In this document: positions 34,097 through 43,770 of the stretch, one piece after another
Layout of the letters: every line of letters begins with the position of its first letter
How positions within the stretch are numbered: position 1 is the first letter of the stretch
Assembly: GCA_945860225.1 (NCBI GenBank)
Contig: CAMAPT010000006.1
Location: 62,001 to 126,000, forward strand
Origin: Chitinophaga pinensis
GTDB lineage: Bacteria > Bacteroidota > Bacteroidia > B-17B0 > Aurantibacillaceae
DNA: 64,000 nt
Reading direction: 5' to 3'
Notes under the pieces: model-generated
What the model saw: only the letters and a program-made list of their open reading frames with translations
Told to the model about the DNA's origin: nothing
Database searches by the model: none
Program-made: the position numbers and the translations under genes

Positions 34097-34220
34097 ATAA
34101 CCTATTCTAAACAGAACGCTAGCGAATAACAGCGCCTTAGCACTAGGCTATTATGTCACACTTCGAATAAATATTTACTACTTTTGAAATAAATCTCGCT
34201 TCGAGTTTTGGGTGTTTTGC
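34097..34220. other. attC-like segment A downstream of the orphan gene
   Basis: The segment runs from ATAACCTAT (34097-34105) to GGGTGTTTTGC (34210-34220) and includes ACGCTAGCG and AACAGCGCCTTAGC. A second segment in the window (45697-45776) begins and ends with almost the same words. This is suggestive of a shared recombination site, but I have not proved a foldable attC. The gap 34064-34313 has no gene. Confidence 0.35.
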
Positions 34221-34313
34221 CTCGGTATCGCCCATCGCTAAAGGCACGAAAACGTTTTGTATCAATTCTTCAAAGCCTAGTGTATTTATTTTTCGTTTTG
34301 TCAAAAAAACAGA

Positions 34314-34619
34314 TTACATACCGGGTAACATGCCGCTAGCAGCCTGTTTCATTTCGTGCTCATTCACTTCGTTAGCCTTAAACAAAGCCTTATTGAGCGT
34401 CACGGTTAATTGCTCTTCCAACTCTTCCTTGTCGCCATGCTGCAAAGCGGGTGCAATCGTTAATGATTTAATTTCTCTGTTACCCGTAATGGCAATTTTA
34501 ATGTCGCCACCCGCTCCTTCCACATTAATAATTGTATCGTCTAACTTTAATTTTATTTCCTCTGCTTTTTGCTTCATTTCTTGAAGCTTGCTCATCATAT
34601 CGCCAAATTTTCCTAACAT
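34314..34619 (-). CDS. ybaB: YbaB/EbfC family nucleoid-associated protein
   Basis: The 101-residue protein starts MLGKFGDMMSKLQEMKQKAEEIKLKLDD and continues with VEGAGGDIKIAITGNREIKSLTI, the standard YbaB pattern of a helix-strand tweezer dimer that binds DNA. In many bacteria ybaB lies in a dnaX-ybaB-recR operon, but here it is about 19 kb away from dnaX. It is followed on the same strand by no gene within the accessory pocket, and an RsmF-like gene lies upstream with a 59-base gap. Confidence 0.92.
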   Translation of the reverse strand: MLGKFGDMMSKLQEMKQKAEEIKLKLDDTIINVEGAGGDIKIAITGNREIKSLTIAPALQHGDKEELEEQLTVTLNKALFKANEVNEHEMKQAASGMLPGM

Positions 34620-34678
34620 GGTTTTATCGTTTAAAGAGTTGTTTTTATTGTAGTTAACAGGTATTTCAAATGTATGAT

Positions 34679-36037
34679 TTATTTCAATATTCTAAATTCG
34701 TTGGGCAAATAGTTGTTTATTCGGTTACCCAAATGTTTAATCCAGCCTAAACCATACCCTTTATAAGACATTAAATTCCACCCTTTTTTACCTTCAATCT
34801 GCTGTAAATCTTTTTTCAAAAAATGTAAGCCTTGCTCTTCCGAACAATCAATCTGTTGAACCGAATCAGAACGATGGATACTCCAAGCCAAATCTTGATG
34901 AGGCAATACATCCTGTTTAATCAAACTACCGATATTAGTGCCTACTTTTTTAAGATACAAATGCGTGTGCTTATTGATGAAATCTAAGGCTAATGAATTA
35001 GTTAGTAAATAATCATCCTTAAATTTTAGAATTGAATGCTCTTGTAGATTGCCGACAAACTGATTAAAAACCTCTTTTTCTTTTGGTTTTAGCGCTGAAA
35101 ATGTTTCATGTTTACTTTTTCGGCCACTATGAGAAATGTCTCCACTTTCTGGTTTTTTAAACACACTGCAAAAAAAACCTTCTGAAAGGGTTTTATCAGG
35201 ATAAAAGCGATAACCTACGGCATGCTTATGAGGACTTGTTGTTTCAACAATGCCCCATGAAGATTCAATAGGCAAAGAAACCGACTCCAATCCGAATTCT
35301 GTTACGAGCCAATCGGCTATATCTTCGTTTTCTTGCTGAGAATAAGAACAGGTAGAATATACCAATAGGCCTCCTTGTTTTAAACTGCCAATCACATCCG
35401 ACAAAATACGTTTTTGCCTTTGGCTGCATAAATTAACATTATCCAAACTCCATTCATCCACGGCATCATGCTGTTTTCGAAACAAACCAGAGCCACTGCA
35501 AGGAGCGTCAACCAACATCACATCAAACACCGGATACATCTCAGAAAATGCGCTAGGGTCATTGTTTGTCACTATCACATTACTTGTGCCCCATTTAGCC
35601 AAATTTTGAGCTAACACATCCGCTCGCTGTTTCACCACTTCGTTAGCCACAATTACACTATCGTGATTGATTAACGCATTTAATAAGGTACTTTTTCCGC
35701 CAGGAGAAGCACATACATCTAATGCTAAAACAGGTTCATTAAAATCAACGCAGCTTTTCAAAGCGTGTTCAATAAACATCGATCCGGCTTCTTGTACATA
35801 ATAGCAACCCGCCTGAAACAATATATCATGTGTAAAATTGGGTCTTTCCTTTAAATAAAATCCTTTATTATTCCAAGGCACTAAATCGTTTAACGAAAAA
35901 TTTAGATTAGCCTGCTTAAATGGATTAAGGCGAATGCTGGTTGGAGAACTCAATTGATGGGCCTCACAAAATGATTGCTCATCAAAACCGGCACAGCAAG
36001 AAATAGATTGTATAAACTCAGGAGGTAACTGTAACAT
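34679..36037 (-). CDS. RsmF/NOL1-NOP2-Sun family RNA cytosine-5-methyltransferase
   Basis: The 452-residue enzyme uses SAM to make 5-methylcytosine in RNA, probably 16S rRNA. It shows ALDVCASPGGKSTLLNAL (SAM binding), MLVDAPCSGSGLF (motif IV Cys) and LVYSTCSYSQQENEDI (motif VI catalytic Cys). The C-terminal part (GYGLGWIKHLGNRINNYLPNEF) fits the RsmF PUA-like domain, so RsmF is the closest named relative. I start at the ATG at 36037; a TTG three codons upstream is less likely. It diverges from recX. Confidence 0.88.
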   Translation of the reverse strand: MLQLPPEFIQSISCCAGFDEQSFCEAHQLSSPTSIRLNPFKQANLNFSLNDLVPWNNKGFYLKERPNFTHDILFQAGCYYVQEAGSMFIEHALKSCVDFNEPVLALDVCASPGGKSTLLNALINHDSVIVANEVVKQRADVLAQNLAKWGTSNVIVTNNDPSAFSEMYPVFDVMLVDAPCSGSGLFRKQHDAVDEWSLDNVNLCSQRQKRILSDVIGSLKQGGLLVYSTCSYSQQENEDIADWLVTEFGLESVSLPIESSWGIVETTSPHKHAVGYRFYPDKTLSEGFFCSVFKKPESGDISHSGRKSKHETFSALKPKEKEVFNQFVGNLQEHSILKFKDDYLLTNSLALDFINKHTHLYLKKVGTNIGSLIKQDVLPHQDLAWSIHRSDSVQQIDCSEEQGLHFLKKDLQQIEGKKGWNLMSYKGYGLGWIKHLGNRINNYLPNEFRILK

Positions 36038-36069
36038 ATTTATCAATCAAATATAAAGAAATATTATTT

Positions 36070-36561
36070 TTGTTTGTGTTCGAAAAAAAACAAGCTCAAA
36101 AAATAACCGATCCTCATCTGGCATTAGTTAAAATGCAGAGTTGGTGCGCTTATCAGGAAAGATGCCAACAAGAAACACGAGACAAGCTCTATGATTTAGG
36201 ACTTTGGCCGGAAGCAGTAGAATCTATCATTGCCAAACTCATTGAAGAAAATTTTTTGAACGAAGAACGATTTGCCTGCTCATTTGCAAGAGGCAAATTC
36301 AATATTAAAAAATGGGGACGAATTAAAATTAAACAAGAGTTGAAACAAAAACGAATCAGCGAATACTGTCTTAAAAAAGCGCTTCAAGAAATTAATGGCG
36401 ATGATTACCTGAATACTTTAATTAAACTTATTGATAATAAACGGCAACTTATCAAAGAAAAAAATCATATTAAATTACAATACAAACTCGTGAATTACGC
36501 CCTATCAAAAGGATATGAACGAGATTTGATTATGGATGTATTGAAATTACATGAAAAATAG
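36070..36561 (+). CDS. recX: RecX-like recombinase regulator
   Basis: The protein of up to 163 residues shows the three-helix repeats of RecX: CAYQERCQQETRDKLYDLGL, IAKLIEENFLNEERFACSFARGKF, WGRIKIKQELKQKRISEYCL. RecX binds the groove of the RecA filament and limits it. recA is not adjacent. The start is uncertain: 36070 is a TTG that overlaps a TAnnTTTG match (36065-36072), and a GTG at 36076 would give MFEKKQAQ. Both keep the conserved part. It diverges from the RsmF-like gene. Confidence 0.88.
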   Translation: MFVFEKKQAQKITDPHLALVKMQSWCAYQERCQQETRDKLYDLGLWPEAVESIIAKLIEENFLNEERFACSFARGKFNIKKWGRIKIKQELKQKRISEYCLKKALQEINGDDYLNTLIKLIDNKRQLIKEKNHIKLQYKLVNYALSKGYERDLIMDVLKLHEK

Positions 36562-36731
36562 ATTGTATCATAAGGGTTGGCCAACAAAGCGAAAAAGCTC
36601 AGTAATACATCACTTAAAAACCTAAACCAAATTGCCTCACCTTTTGATGATAAATCAAAAATTAGTACATTTAACAATATTTATAGAAAAACAACCTTTT
36701 TATTCACTTCGCATTTTAAAACAAAGTCAAC

Positions 36732-37391
36732 ATGAAATCAATCAAACAACTAGCACTTATTGCACTAGCACTTAACCTCATTTTGGCTTCTTGTACAATG
36801 CAAAAGCGAGTGTATACATCGGGTTACCACATTGGATGGAACAAATCAAATCATAATTCCAATAAACATGAATTAACCGATAATAAAAATAGAATAGGAC
36901 AAAATTTAGGTGAAACAGCTGTACAATCAGAAAATGAACCAAACACCATCGACAATTTGCCAAGTGTAACTGAAAAAAATATTACTGCAACCATCGACAA
37001 CAAACAAATTATTCTTCCGCAAGAAGAAAAAATTAATTTGCTTTCAAGTCCAAAAATAAATTCGGCTGAAGAAGAAAAACAAAACTACACCTCTTTCAAA
37101 TCTGGATTTAAAAAAGGGAAAGAAATGGTTATAGGAAGTGGTGACCAAGTTAAATTAAATTCAATGGCCTTAACTGGTTTTGTCTTAGGTTTAATTGGAG
37201 TAGTGATACCATATTTAGGGATTATTTTGGGGCCACTTGCAATCATATTTAGTGCTATCGGACTTATAAAAATTCACAAAGAAAGCACAAAATGGAAAGG
37301 AAAAGGATTTGCCATAACCGGAATTATTTTGGGTATTTTAGCCTTTTTACTATTTTTTGCTGTTTTATCAATTCTTTTTTCTCATAAATAA
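36732..37391 (+). CDS. DUF4190-domain lipoprotein
   Basis: The 219-residue protein has a lipobox (LILASCTMQKR), a hydrophilic linker of about 110 residues rich in Asn, Glu and Lys, and a C-terminal DUF4190 module with two helices (GFVLGLIGVVIPYLGIILG and AITGIILGILAFLLFF) around a Gly-rich turn. The combination of a lipid anchor with a two-helix membrane domain is unusual for a purely outer-membrane lipoprotein; a cytoplasmic-membrane location is more likely. Such proteins are common in Bacteroidota and lack known roles. It lies upstream of mfd on the same strand with an 83-base gap. Confidence 0.8.
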   Translation: MKSIKQLALIALALNLILASCTMQKRVYTSGYHIGWNKSNHNSNKHELTDNKNRIGQNLGETAVQSENEPNTIDNLPSVTEKNITATIDNKQIILPQEEKINLLSSPKINSAEEEKQNYTSFKSGFKKGKEMVIGSGDQVKLNSMALTGFVLGLIGVVIPYLGIILGPLAIIFSAIGLIKIHKESTKWKGKGFAITGIILGILAFLLFFAVLSILFSHK

Positions 37392-37474
37392 ACTCTAACA
37401 ATTTTTGATAGCATAAAGGCTTTTTGCACTCTAAAAAGTCGATTCTTTAAAAAAATAAATACCTTTACACTTTT

Positions 37475-40400
37475 ATGTGGTGGAACGGTAAATTTTGGGA
37501 AGAATTAAACCAAAAAGGAGCAAATCTTCAAACAAATATATTTTTGTCGGGTTTGCGTGGGAGTTCTTTTGCTTTTTTAATTAATGATTTATTTCAAAAT
37601 ACATCGCACAACTTGTTTATCGTGTGCAACGATAAAGAAAAAGCAGCCTATATTTTAAATGATTTACAGGCTCTGCTCCCCGAAAAACACATCCATTATT
37701 TTCCTGAAAGCTACAAAGTACCTTATAAAGAAGAAAAAACAAGCAATGCATCCGTTCAGGAACGTGCTGAAACGCTCAGTCAATTAAGCAAAGAAAACTA
37801 CTCTGGTATTGTAGTAACGTATGCCGCCGCTTTGGCCGAAAAAGTAGCCTCGAAAACGAGTTTAAGCAAAAACACCCTTGTTATTAAAAAAGGAGATAAA
37901 CTCAGCATTGATTTCATTGAAGAGTTTTTGATGAGTTACGATTTCGAATTATGCGATTTTGTTTCCGAACCTGGTCAATATGCGGTTCGTGGAGGCATTG
38001 TTGATATATACTCATTTGCTCATGAATTACCTTATCGTATAGAGTTATTTGGAAATGATGTTGATGCCATCAAAACATTCGATCCGGCCTCTCAGTTATC
38101 CAATCATCATTACGAGTTTGTAACTATCATTCCAAATATCCAGTCTAATCAGGTCATTGAGGTTCGTAAACCTATTTTTGATTATATCTCTGAAAACACC
38201 TTTTTATGTTTCGACGATGTTTTGTTTTCTAAAGACAGCATCGACCAAATGTATCAAAAAACCGAAAAAGCTTTTTCGAATTTATCGGGCACCATCGAAC
38301 ATTTACCGCCACAAGAATTATATATTACCGGCGATGAATTTTTATCCTTGGTTAAACCCTTTAGGTTAATTGAATACGGTATTAATAAACACATCGCTTC
38401 TCAAACCATTGAGTTTGAGCAAAGCCCTCAGCCACAATTCAGCAAAAATTTTGAGATGTTGATTAACGATCTCAAAGCCAATAAAGCAAAAGGCTATAAA
38501 AATTATTTAACTACCGATAATACCAAACAAGCCGAACGGTTACAATCTATTTTCAACGATTTACTATCAAAAGAACATCGTTCTGTTGATAGCCTGATTG
38601 AACACATCAACATCAATATTCACGAAGGATTTATTGATCACGTTCTTAAAATAGCTTGTTATACCGATCATCAGATTTTTGAACGATACCATCGTTTTCA
38701 CTTAAAAGAAACGCGTTATAAAACCTCTGAATCTTTAACGTTAAAAGAAATTTTATCGCTCAATCCGGGAGATTTTGTAACTCATATCGACCACGGTATT
38801 GGCCGTTTTGGAGGCTTAGTAAAAATAAATGCGAATGGTAAAGAACAAGAAGCTGTAAAACTAGTATATAAAGACAATGATTTTTTATATGTAAGTATTC
38901 ATAGCTTACATCGGATTAGCAAATACACCGGCAAAGAAGGGAATGTGCCCCGCATTGATAAAATTGGGTCAACCACCTGGAATACCTTAAAACTAAAAAC
39001 TAAAAAAAATGTCAAAGAAGTTGCCTACGATTTGATAAAATTATATGCCAAACGTAAAGCACAGCCCGGACATCGTTACCCATCAGACAACTACCTACAG
39101 TATGAACTCGAAGCGTCTTTCATTTATGAAGATACACCTGACCAAATTAAAGTCACAACCGAGGTAAAAAAAGACATGGAAAAACCGCATCCCATGGATA
39201 GATTGGTATGTGGAGATGTGGGATTTGGAAAAACAGAAATTGCTATTCGGGCAGCATTTAAAGCCGTTTGTGATAGTAAACAAGTAGCTATATTGGTTCC
39301 TACAACCATTTTAGCATATCAACACTACAAAACATTTAAAGAACGATTAAAAGATTTGCCTTGCAACATTAATTACATCAATCGTTTCAGAAGTTCAAAA
39401 GAAGTCAAAGAAATTATTAATAATACCACCGAAGGTAAAATTGATATTTTAATTGGGACACATAAAATTGTAGGCAAAGATGTTAAGTTTAAAGATTTAG
39501 GCTTATTAATCATTGACGAAGAACAAAAATTTGGTGTTGGAATCAAAGACAAATTAAAAACCTTTAAAACAACAGTTGACACACTGACACTAACTGCTAC
39601 TCCTATTCCAAGAACTTTGCAATTCAGTTTGATGGGTGCCCGCGATTTATCAGTCATTTCAACGCCACCGGCCAACCGTTATCCAGTTCAAACAGAGCTA
39701 ATTTCGTTTAGTGAAGAAGCCATTCGAGATGCTATTTCTTATGAATTAAGCCGTGGAGGCCAGGTTTACTTTGTGCACAATAAAGTACAAAACATACAAG
39801 AGGTGGCCGGTATCATTCAACGATTGATTCCGGAATCGCGCGTAGCCGTTGGACACGGACAAATGGATGGCGATAAACTGGAGGATATTATGCTGAGCTT
39901 TATTGAAGGCGAATACGACATCTTAGTAGCTACCACCATCATCGAATCAGGATTAGATATAAGTAATGCCAATACCATCATCATTAATGATGCTCAAAAT
40001 TTTGGATTAAGTGATTTACATCAAATGAGAGGCCGTGTGGGGCGTAGCAACAAAAAGGCGTTTTGCTATTTACTCACCCCACCATTTATTAATTTAACTA
40101 CAGAAGCACGCAAACGATTAAATGCCATTGTTGAGTTTAGTGATTTGGGAAGCGGTTTTCAAATCGCGATGCGTGATTTAGATATCCGTGGTGCTGGTAA
40201 TTTGTTGGGTGGCGAACAAAGTGGTTTTATTAATGATATGGGCTTTGATACTTATATGAAAATATTGAATGAAGCCATCGAAGAATTAAAACAAGAAGAT
40301 TGGTATAAAGAAGTAGTTAATGAGGGTGAAGGAGCCAGTGCTGATAAATCGGTATTCTCTCGTCAATTTGTAAAAGATACAGTTGTAGATACCGACTTAC

Positions 40401-40843
40401 AATTATTAATTCCGGATACTTATGTCAGTAATTTAACCGAGCGTTTATTGCTATACAGAGAACTGGATAATATTACAAAAACCGACGAATTAGTCATTTA
40501 TGAAACCAATTTGAGGGATCGTTTTGGGCCTTTACCTATAGAAGTAAAAGAATTAATAAACGTTGTGAAAATGCGTTGGGCTGCTATGGAATTAGGATTT
40601 GAAAAAATTACCTTAAAAAACAACAAAATGCTCTGTTATTTTTTAAGTAAACCGGATAGCGATTATTACAATTCTCCGATGTTTAAGGCTGTTTTATCGT
40701 ATGCTCAAAAAACACCTAAACAAACAGCTCTAAAAGAACAAAACAATAAACTGTGGCTAACCATCGAATACATTAAAAGTGTGGATGAAGCTATTGCAAT
40801 TTTAGAAAAAATTAGGAACCTGATGGTTACACCGGTGGTATAA
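37475..40843 (+). CDS. mfd: transcription-repair coupling factor
   Basis: Mfd removes RNA polymerase stalled at DNA lesions and recruits UvrA. The 1122 residues show the UvrB-like N-terminal region (EPGQYAVRGGIVDIYSF), the CarD-like RNA polymerase interaction domain (NPGDFVTHIDHGIGRFGGL), a RecG-type helicase with Walker A (CGDVGFGKTEIAIRA), Walker B (LLIIDEEQKFGV), TATPIPRTL and the QMRGRVGRSN motif VI, and the TRCF C-terminal domain. It converges on the SDR gene with only 10 bases between stops and no visible terminator. Confidence 0.97.
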   Translation: MWWNGKFWEELNQKGANLQTNIFLSGLRGSSFAFLINDLFQNTSHNLFIVCNDKEKAAYILNDLQALLPEKHIHYFPESYKVPYKEEKTSNASVQERAETLSQLSKENYSGIVVTYAAALAEKVASKTSLSKNTLVIKKGDKLSIDFIEEFLMSYDFELCDFVSEPGQYAVRGGIVDIYSFAHELPYRIELFGNDVDAIKTFDPASQLSNHHYEFVTIIPNIQSNQVIEVRKPIFDYISENTFLCFDDVLFSKDSIDQMYQKTEKAFSNLSGTIEHLPPQELYITGDEFLSLVKPFRLIEYGINKHIASQTIEFEQSPQPQFSKNFEMLINDLKANKAKGYKNYLTTDNTKQAERLQSIFNDLLSKEHRSVDSLIEHININIHEGFIDHVLKIACYTDHQIFERYHRFHLKETRYKTSESLTLKEILSLNPGDFVTHIDHGIGRFGGLVKINANGKEQEAVKLVYKDNDFLYVSIHSLHRISKYTGKEGNVPRIDKIGSTTWNTLKLKTKKNVKEVAYDLIKLYAKRKAQPGHRYPSDNYLQYELEASFIYEDTPDQIKVTTEVKKDMEKPHPMDRLVCGDVGFGKTEIAIRAAFKAVCDSKQVAILVPTTILAYQHYKTFKERLKDLPCNINYINRFRSSKEVKEIINNTTEGKIDILIGTHKIVGKDVKFKDLGLLIIDEEQKFGVGIKDKLKTFKTTVDTLTLTATPIPRTLQFSLMGARDLSVISTPPANRYPVQTELISFSEEAIRDAISYELSRGGQVYFVHNKVQNIQEVAGIIQRLIPESRVAVGHGQMDGDKLEDIMLSFIEGEYDILVATTIIESGLDISNANTIIINDAQNFGLSDLHQMRGRVGRSNKKAFCYLLTPPFINLTTEARKRLNAIVEFSDLGSGFQIAMRDLDIRGAGNLLGGEQSGFINDMGFDTYMKILNEAIEELKQEDWYKEVVNEGEGASADKSVFSRQFVKDTVVDTDLQLLIPDTYVSNLTERLLLYRELDNITKTDELVIYETNLRDRFGPLPIEVKELINVVKMRWAAMELGFEKITLKNNKMLCYFLSKPDSDYYNSPMFKAVLSYAQKTPKQTALKEQNNKLWLTIEYIKSVDEAIAILEKIRNLMVTPVV

Positions 40844-40853
40844 ACAAGCCTTA

Positions 40854-41609
40854 TTATCTTAATACTGTGGTAGCATTTGCCTGAATAGTAGGCATAATCA
40901 GTAAATCATTAATATTAACATGTGCCGGACGCGAAGCCATCCAATAAATGGTTTCAGCAATATCTTCAGGTTTTAAAGGCACAATATTTTCATATACTTT
41001 TTTGGCACGTTCTTCATCGCCATCAAAACGCACAATACTAAATTCTGTTTCTACCATCCCCGGATTAATAGACGATACTTTAATGCCATAGGGTAATAAA
41101 TCTATACGCATACCCTTATTTAAGGCATCTACCGCATGCTTTGTGGCGCAATAAACATTTCCGTTAGCATAAACCTCTTTTCCGGCTATTGAACCTATAT
41201 TAATGATGTGTCCTTTTTTGTTTTGTATCATCCATTGGCTTACATGCTTGGTTACGTATAGTAAACCTTTAATGTTGGTGTCAATCATTTGTTCCCAATG
41301 ATGAAGTTTTCCGTCCTGAATGCTTGACAAACCCGCTGCCAAACCGGCATTATTTACCAATACATCTATTTTCTGAAATTCTGAAGGTAAACCATAAATA
41401 GCATGACTTACCTGTTGCTCATCTCTCACATCAAAGCACAAATCAATCACTTTAACTGCATATTCTTTTATTAAATAGGCTTTTAATTCAGACAACCGCT
41501 CTGTCCTTCTTCCGGTAATAACTAAATGGTATCCATTTTTGGCAAATTCAATTGCCGTGTGCTTTCCTATTCCTGAAGTGGCTCCTGTGATTAAGGCAAT
41601 CATACTCAT
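40854..41609 (-). CDS. short-chain dehydrogenase/reductase, YdfG-like
   Basis: The 251-residue NAD(P)-dependent enzyme has the Rossmann motif ITGATSGIGKHTA, a basic residue soon after strand 2 (TGRRTERL, favouring NADP), NNAGLA, the catalytic Ser in IGSIAGKE, and Tyr-x3-Lys in VYCATKHAV. The C-terminal end PAHVNINDLLIMPT is typical of the YdfG group, whose members oxidise L-allo-threonine, serine or 3-hydroxypropionate. The true substrate cannot be told from sequence. Confidence 0.9.
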   Translation of the reverse strand: MSMIALITGATSGIGKHTAIEFAKNGYHLVITGRRTERLSELKAYLIKEYAVKVIDLCFDVRDEQQVSHAIYGLPSEFQKIDVLVNNAGLAAGLSSIQDGKLHHWEQMIDTNIKGLLYVTKHVSQWMIQNKKGHIINIGSIAGKEVYANGNVYCATKHAVDALNKGMRIDLLPYGIKVSSINPGMVETEFSIVRFDGDEERAKKVYENIVPLKPEDIAETIYWMASRPAHVNINDLLIMPTIQANATTVLR

Positions 41610-41796
41610 TTTGCAATTTTTTGGCTTAAATATAAAACATTAGTCGTTTATAAAAGTTTAATTACTGAAAATTATCATTTAAAATATTAAGTATATTTAT
41701 GCAAGTCTTTAAAAAAATAAACAATAACAGTCTCAACTTTTCGTGAAATAACATGTTAAAATGTTAACACAACAAGTTGTATAAATAGATAAATGT

Positions 41797-43251
41797 ATGG
41801 CATGTGGTAGTTGCTCAACTGGGCAAGATAATAATGGGATTCCTGCCGGATGCAACAGCAATGGCTCTTGTGGTACCGGTGGAGGATGTAATAAATTAAA
41901 CGTTTTTGATTGGCTAGGAAATATGAGTTTGCCCGAAGGGCAAGCGCCTTGTGATATTGTAGAAATCAGATTCAAAAATTCGCGAAAAGAATTTTACAGA
42001 AATGTAAATAATTTAAGTTTAAATGTTGGCGATATTGTGGCCACTGAGTCTTCGCCCGGACATGATATAGGCATTGTTTCTATTACAGGAGAATTAGTTC
42101 GCCTACAATTAAAAAAGAAAAATGTCAATTCTCGAAGCGAGGATATCAAAAAAATATATCGCAAAGCCAAACAACAAGACATTGACAAATGGCGCGAAGC
42201 CCAAGCGTTGGAAGTTGAAACGATGTTTAAGGCTAGAACTCTTGCTTTGAGATTGGGGCTACAAATGAAAATTAGTGATGTAGAATATCAGGGTGATAAA
42301 AGTAAAGCCGTGTTTTACTATACCGCCGATGGTCGTGTAGACTTTAGAGAACTCATTAAAGTAATGGCCGATGAGTTTAAAGTGAGAATTGAAATGCGTC
42401 AAATTGGTGCCAGACAAGAGGCTGCCCGATTAGGTGCTATTGGATCGTGCGGAAGAGAACTTTGTTGCTCAACTTGGTTAAATGATTTCAGAACGGTATC
42501 TACCTCAGCAGCTCGCTATCAGCAATTATCGCTCAATCCTCTTAAGTTAGCAGGTCAGTGCGGAAAACTAAAATGCTGCCTCAATTACGAGTTAGATAGT
42601 TACATGGATGCACTTAAAGAGTTTCCTGAAATTGACAACCGTCGTTTATTAACTGAAAAAGGAGCGGCTTTTCATCAAAAAACAGATATTTTCAAACGCA
42701 TCATTTGGTGGAGTTATACCAGCGAACCCGATGTGTTCATCCCATTATCTATAGCACGTACCAAAGAAATTTTTAAATTAAATGCCGAAAACATTAAACC
42801 GGCCGATTTATTAGAACCAAAACAAATTAAAGATTTAGAGGTTATGAAACAGCCCGACTACGAAAATGTAGTTGGACAAGATTCTTTAACCCGCTTTGAT
42901 GACCGCAAAAAACCCAATAATAAGTCAAAAAATCAACGTAAGCCGCAAAATAACAAACCTGGCGTTACTCCAAATACTGCCAAAACAGAAAAAACAGGTG
43001 CGCCTCAACAAAAGCAACAACATCAAAATAAACCAACGCATACACACCCAAATAAATCAAATCAAGCAACTCAACAAAAATCACCAAACCCTAATCCGAA
43101 TAAACCTAAATTTCCACATCCCGGACCTAATCCAAGTCAGGTAAAATTGCAACATCCTCCAGTTCATACAGTTAAAGGCAAAAATAATATGCCTCACAAA
43201 AAACCTGTTCACAATCATAAACCAAAAACAAATGGCACGGATAAAGCATAA
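41797..43251 (+). CDS. ricT: PSP1-domain iron-sulfur protein RicT
   Basis: The 484-residue protein has a Cys-rich leader (ACGSCSTG, NGSCGTGGGCNK), a PSP1 domain (FYRNVNNLSLNVGDIVATESSPG) and Cys clusters IGSCGRELCCSTWL and GQCGKLKCCLNYE. A disordered tail rich in Lys, Asn, Pro, Gln and His follows. In Bacillus, RicT is part of the RicAFT (YmcA-YlbF-YaaT) complex that carries Fe-S clusters and affects RNase Y. In Bacteroidota the partners are absent or different, so the role is open. The extended Cys leader and tail are Bacteroidota-type additions. Its last 20 bases overlap the start of gldH. Confidence 0.88.
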   Translation: MACGSCSTGQDNNGIPAGCNSNGSCGTGGGCNKLNVFDWLGNMSLPEGQAPCDIVEIRFKNSRKEFYRNVNNLSLNVGDIVATESSPGHDIGIVSITGELVRLQLKKKNVNSRSEDIKKIYRKAKQQDIDKWREAQALEVETMFKARTLALRLGLQMKISDVEYQGDKSKAVFYYTADGRVDFRELIKVMADEFKVRIEMRQIGARQEAARLGAIGSCGRELCCSTWLNDFRTVSTSAARYQQLSLNPLKLAGQCGKLKCCLNYELDSYMDALKEFPEIDNRRLLTEKGAAFHQKTDIFKRIIWWSYTSEPDVFIPLSIARTKEIFKLNAENIKPADLLEPKQIKDLEVMKQPDYENVVGQDSLTRFDDRKKPNNKSKNQRKPQNNKPGVTPNTAKTEKTGAPQQKQQHQNKPTHTHPNKSNQATQQKSPNPNPNKPKFPHPGPNPSQVKLQHPPVHTVKGKNNMPHKKPVHNHKPKTNGTDKA

Positions 43252-43714
43252 TTTTTTGATTTTTTTAAGTTGTCTTACTTTAGGCATTCTCATGAGTGCT
43301 TGTAATAAGAATATCATTATTAGCGAGTACACTAAATTGCCCGAAGAAGGTTGGAAAACAGCCAATAAATTAAATTTTACTGTTGATATTGAAGACAACA
43401 AGCCATATCATCACGTGTATCTTAACGTAAGGCACGCAGATTCCTATCCATACAGTAATTTATATGTGTTTTTAACCACCACCTATCCCAATGGCAAAAC
43501 AACTAGCGATACGCTAGAATGTATATTAGCCAACAAAAAGGGAGAATGGTTGGGAGATGGGGCCGGAGATATTTGGGATCATAAAATTTTACTCAAACAA
43601 AACGTTTTGTTTCCGCAAACCGGAAAATACGTTTTCAGTTTCGAACAAGGCATGAGAAGAAATCCGTTACCGTTAATTATGGATTTTGGGATGACCATTG
43701 AAAAAGCCCAATAA
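43232..43714 (+). CDS. gldH: gliding motility lipoprotein GldH
   Basis: The 160-residue lipoprotein has a lipobox (LMSACNKN) and the GldH signature (YTKLPEEGWKTANKLNFTVDIED and DGAGDIWDHKILLKQNV). GldH is required for gliding in Flavobacterium johnsoniae, where it supports the gliding motor and type IX secretion machine. The overlap with ricT and the PorG-like gene 57 bases later is the typical Bacteroidota order. Many non-gliding relatives keep gldH, so motility is not proved. Confidence 0.92.
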   Translation: MARIKHNFLIFLSCLTLGILMSACNKNIIISEYTKLPEEGWKTANKLNFTVDIEDNKPYHHVYLNVRHADSYPYSNLYVFLTTTYPNGKTTSDTLECILANKKGEWLGDGAGDIWDHKILLKQNVLFPQTGKYVFSFEQGMRRNPLPLIMDFGMTIEKAQ

Positions 43715-43770
43715 ACGAAGGATATAAAGTTTATACACACTATTTTATTGCCCAATACGTTATATAACGC

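Noticed and set aside
36065-36072. TAnnTTTG promoter element of recX
   Set aside because: It overlaps the possible start codons, so it would leave no leader; probably chance.
43731-43739. Perfect DnaA box (TTATACACA) between gldH and porG as an origin signal
   Set aside because: It is a single site in a short ordinary gap without neighbours; isolated boxes are expected by chance in AT-rich DNA.
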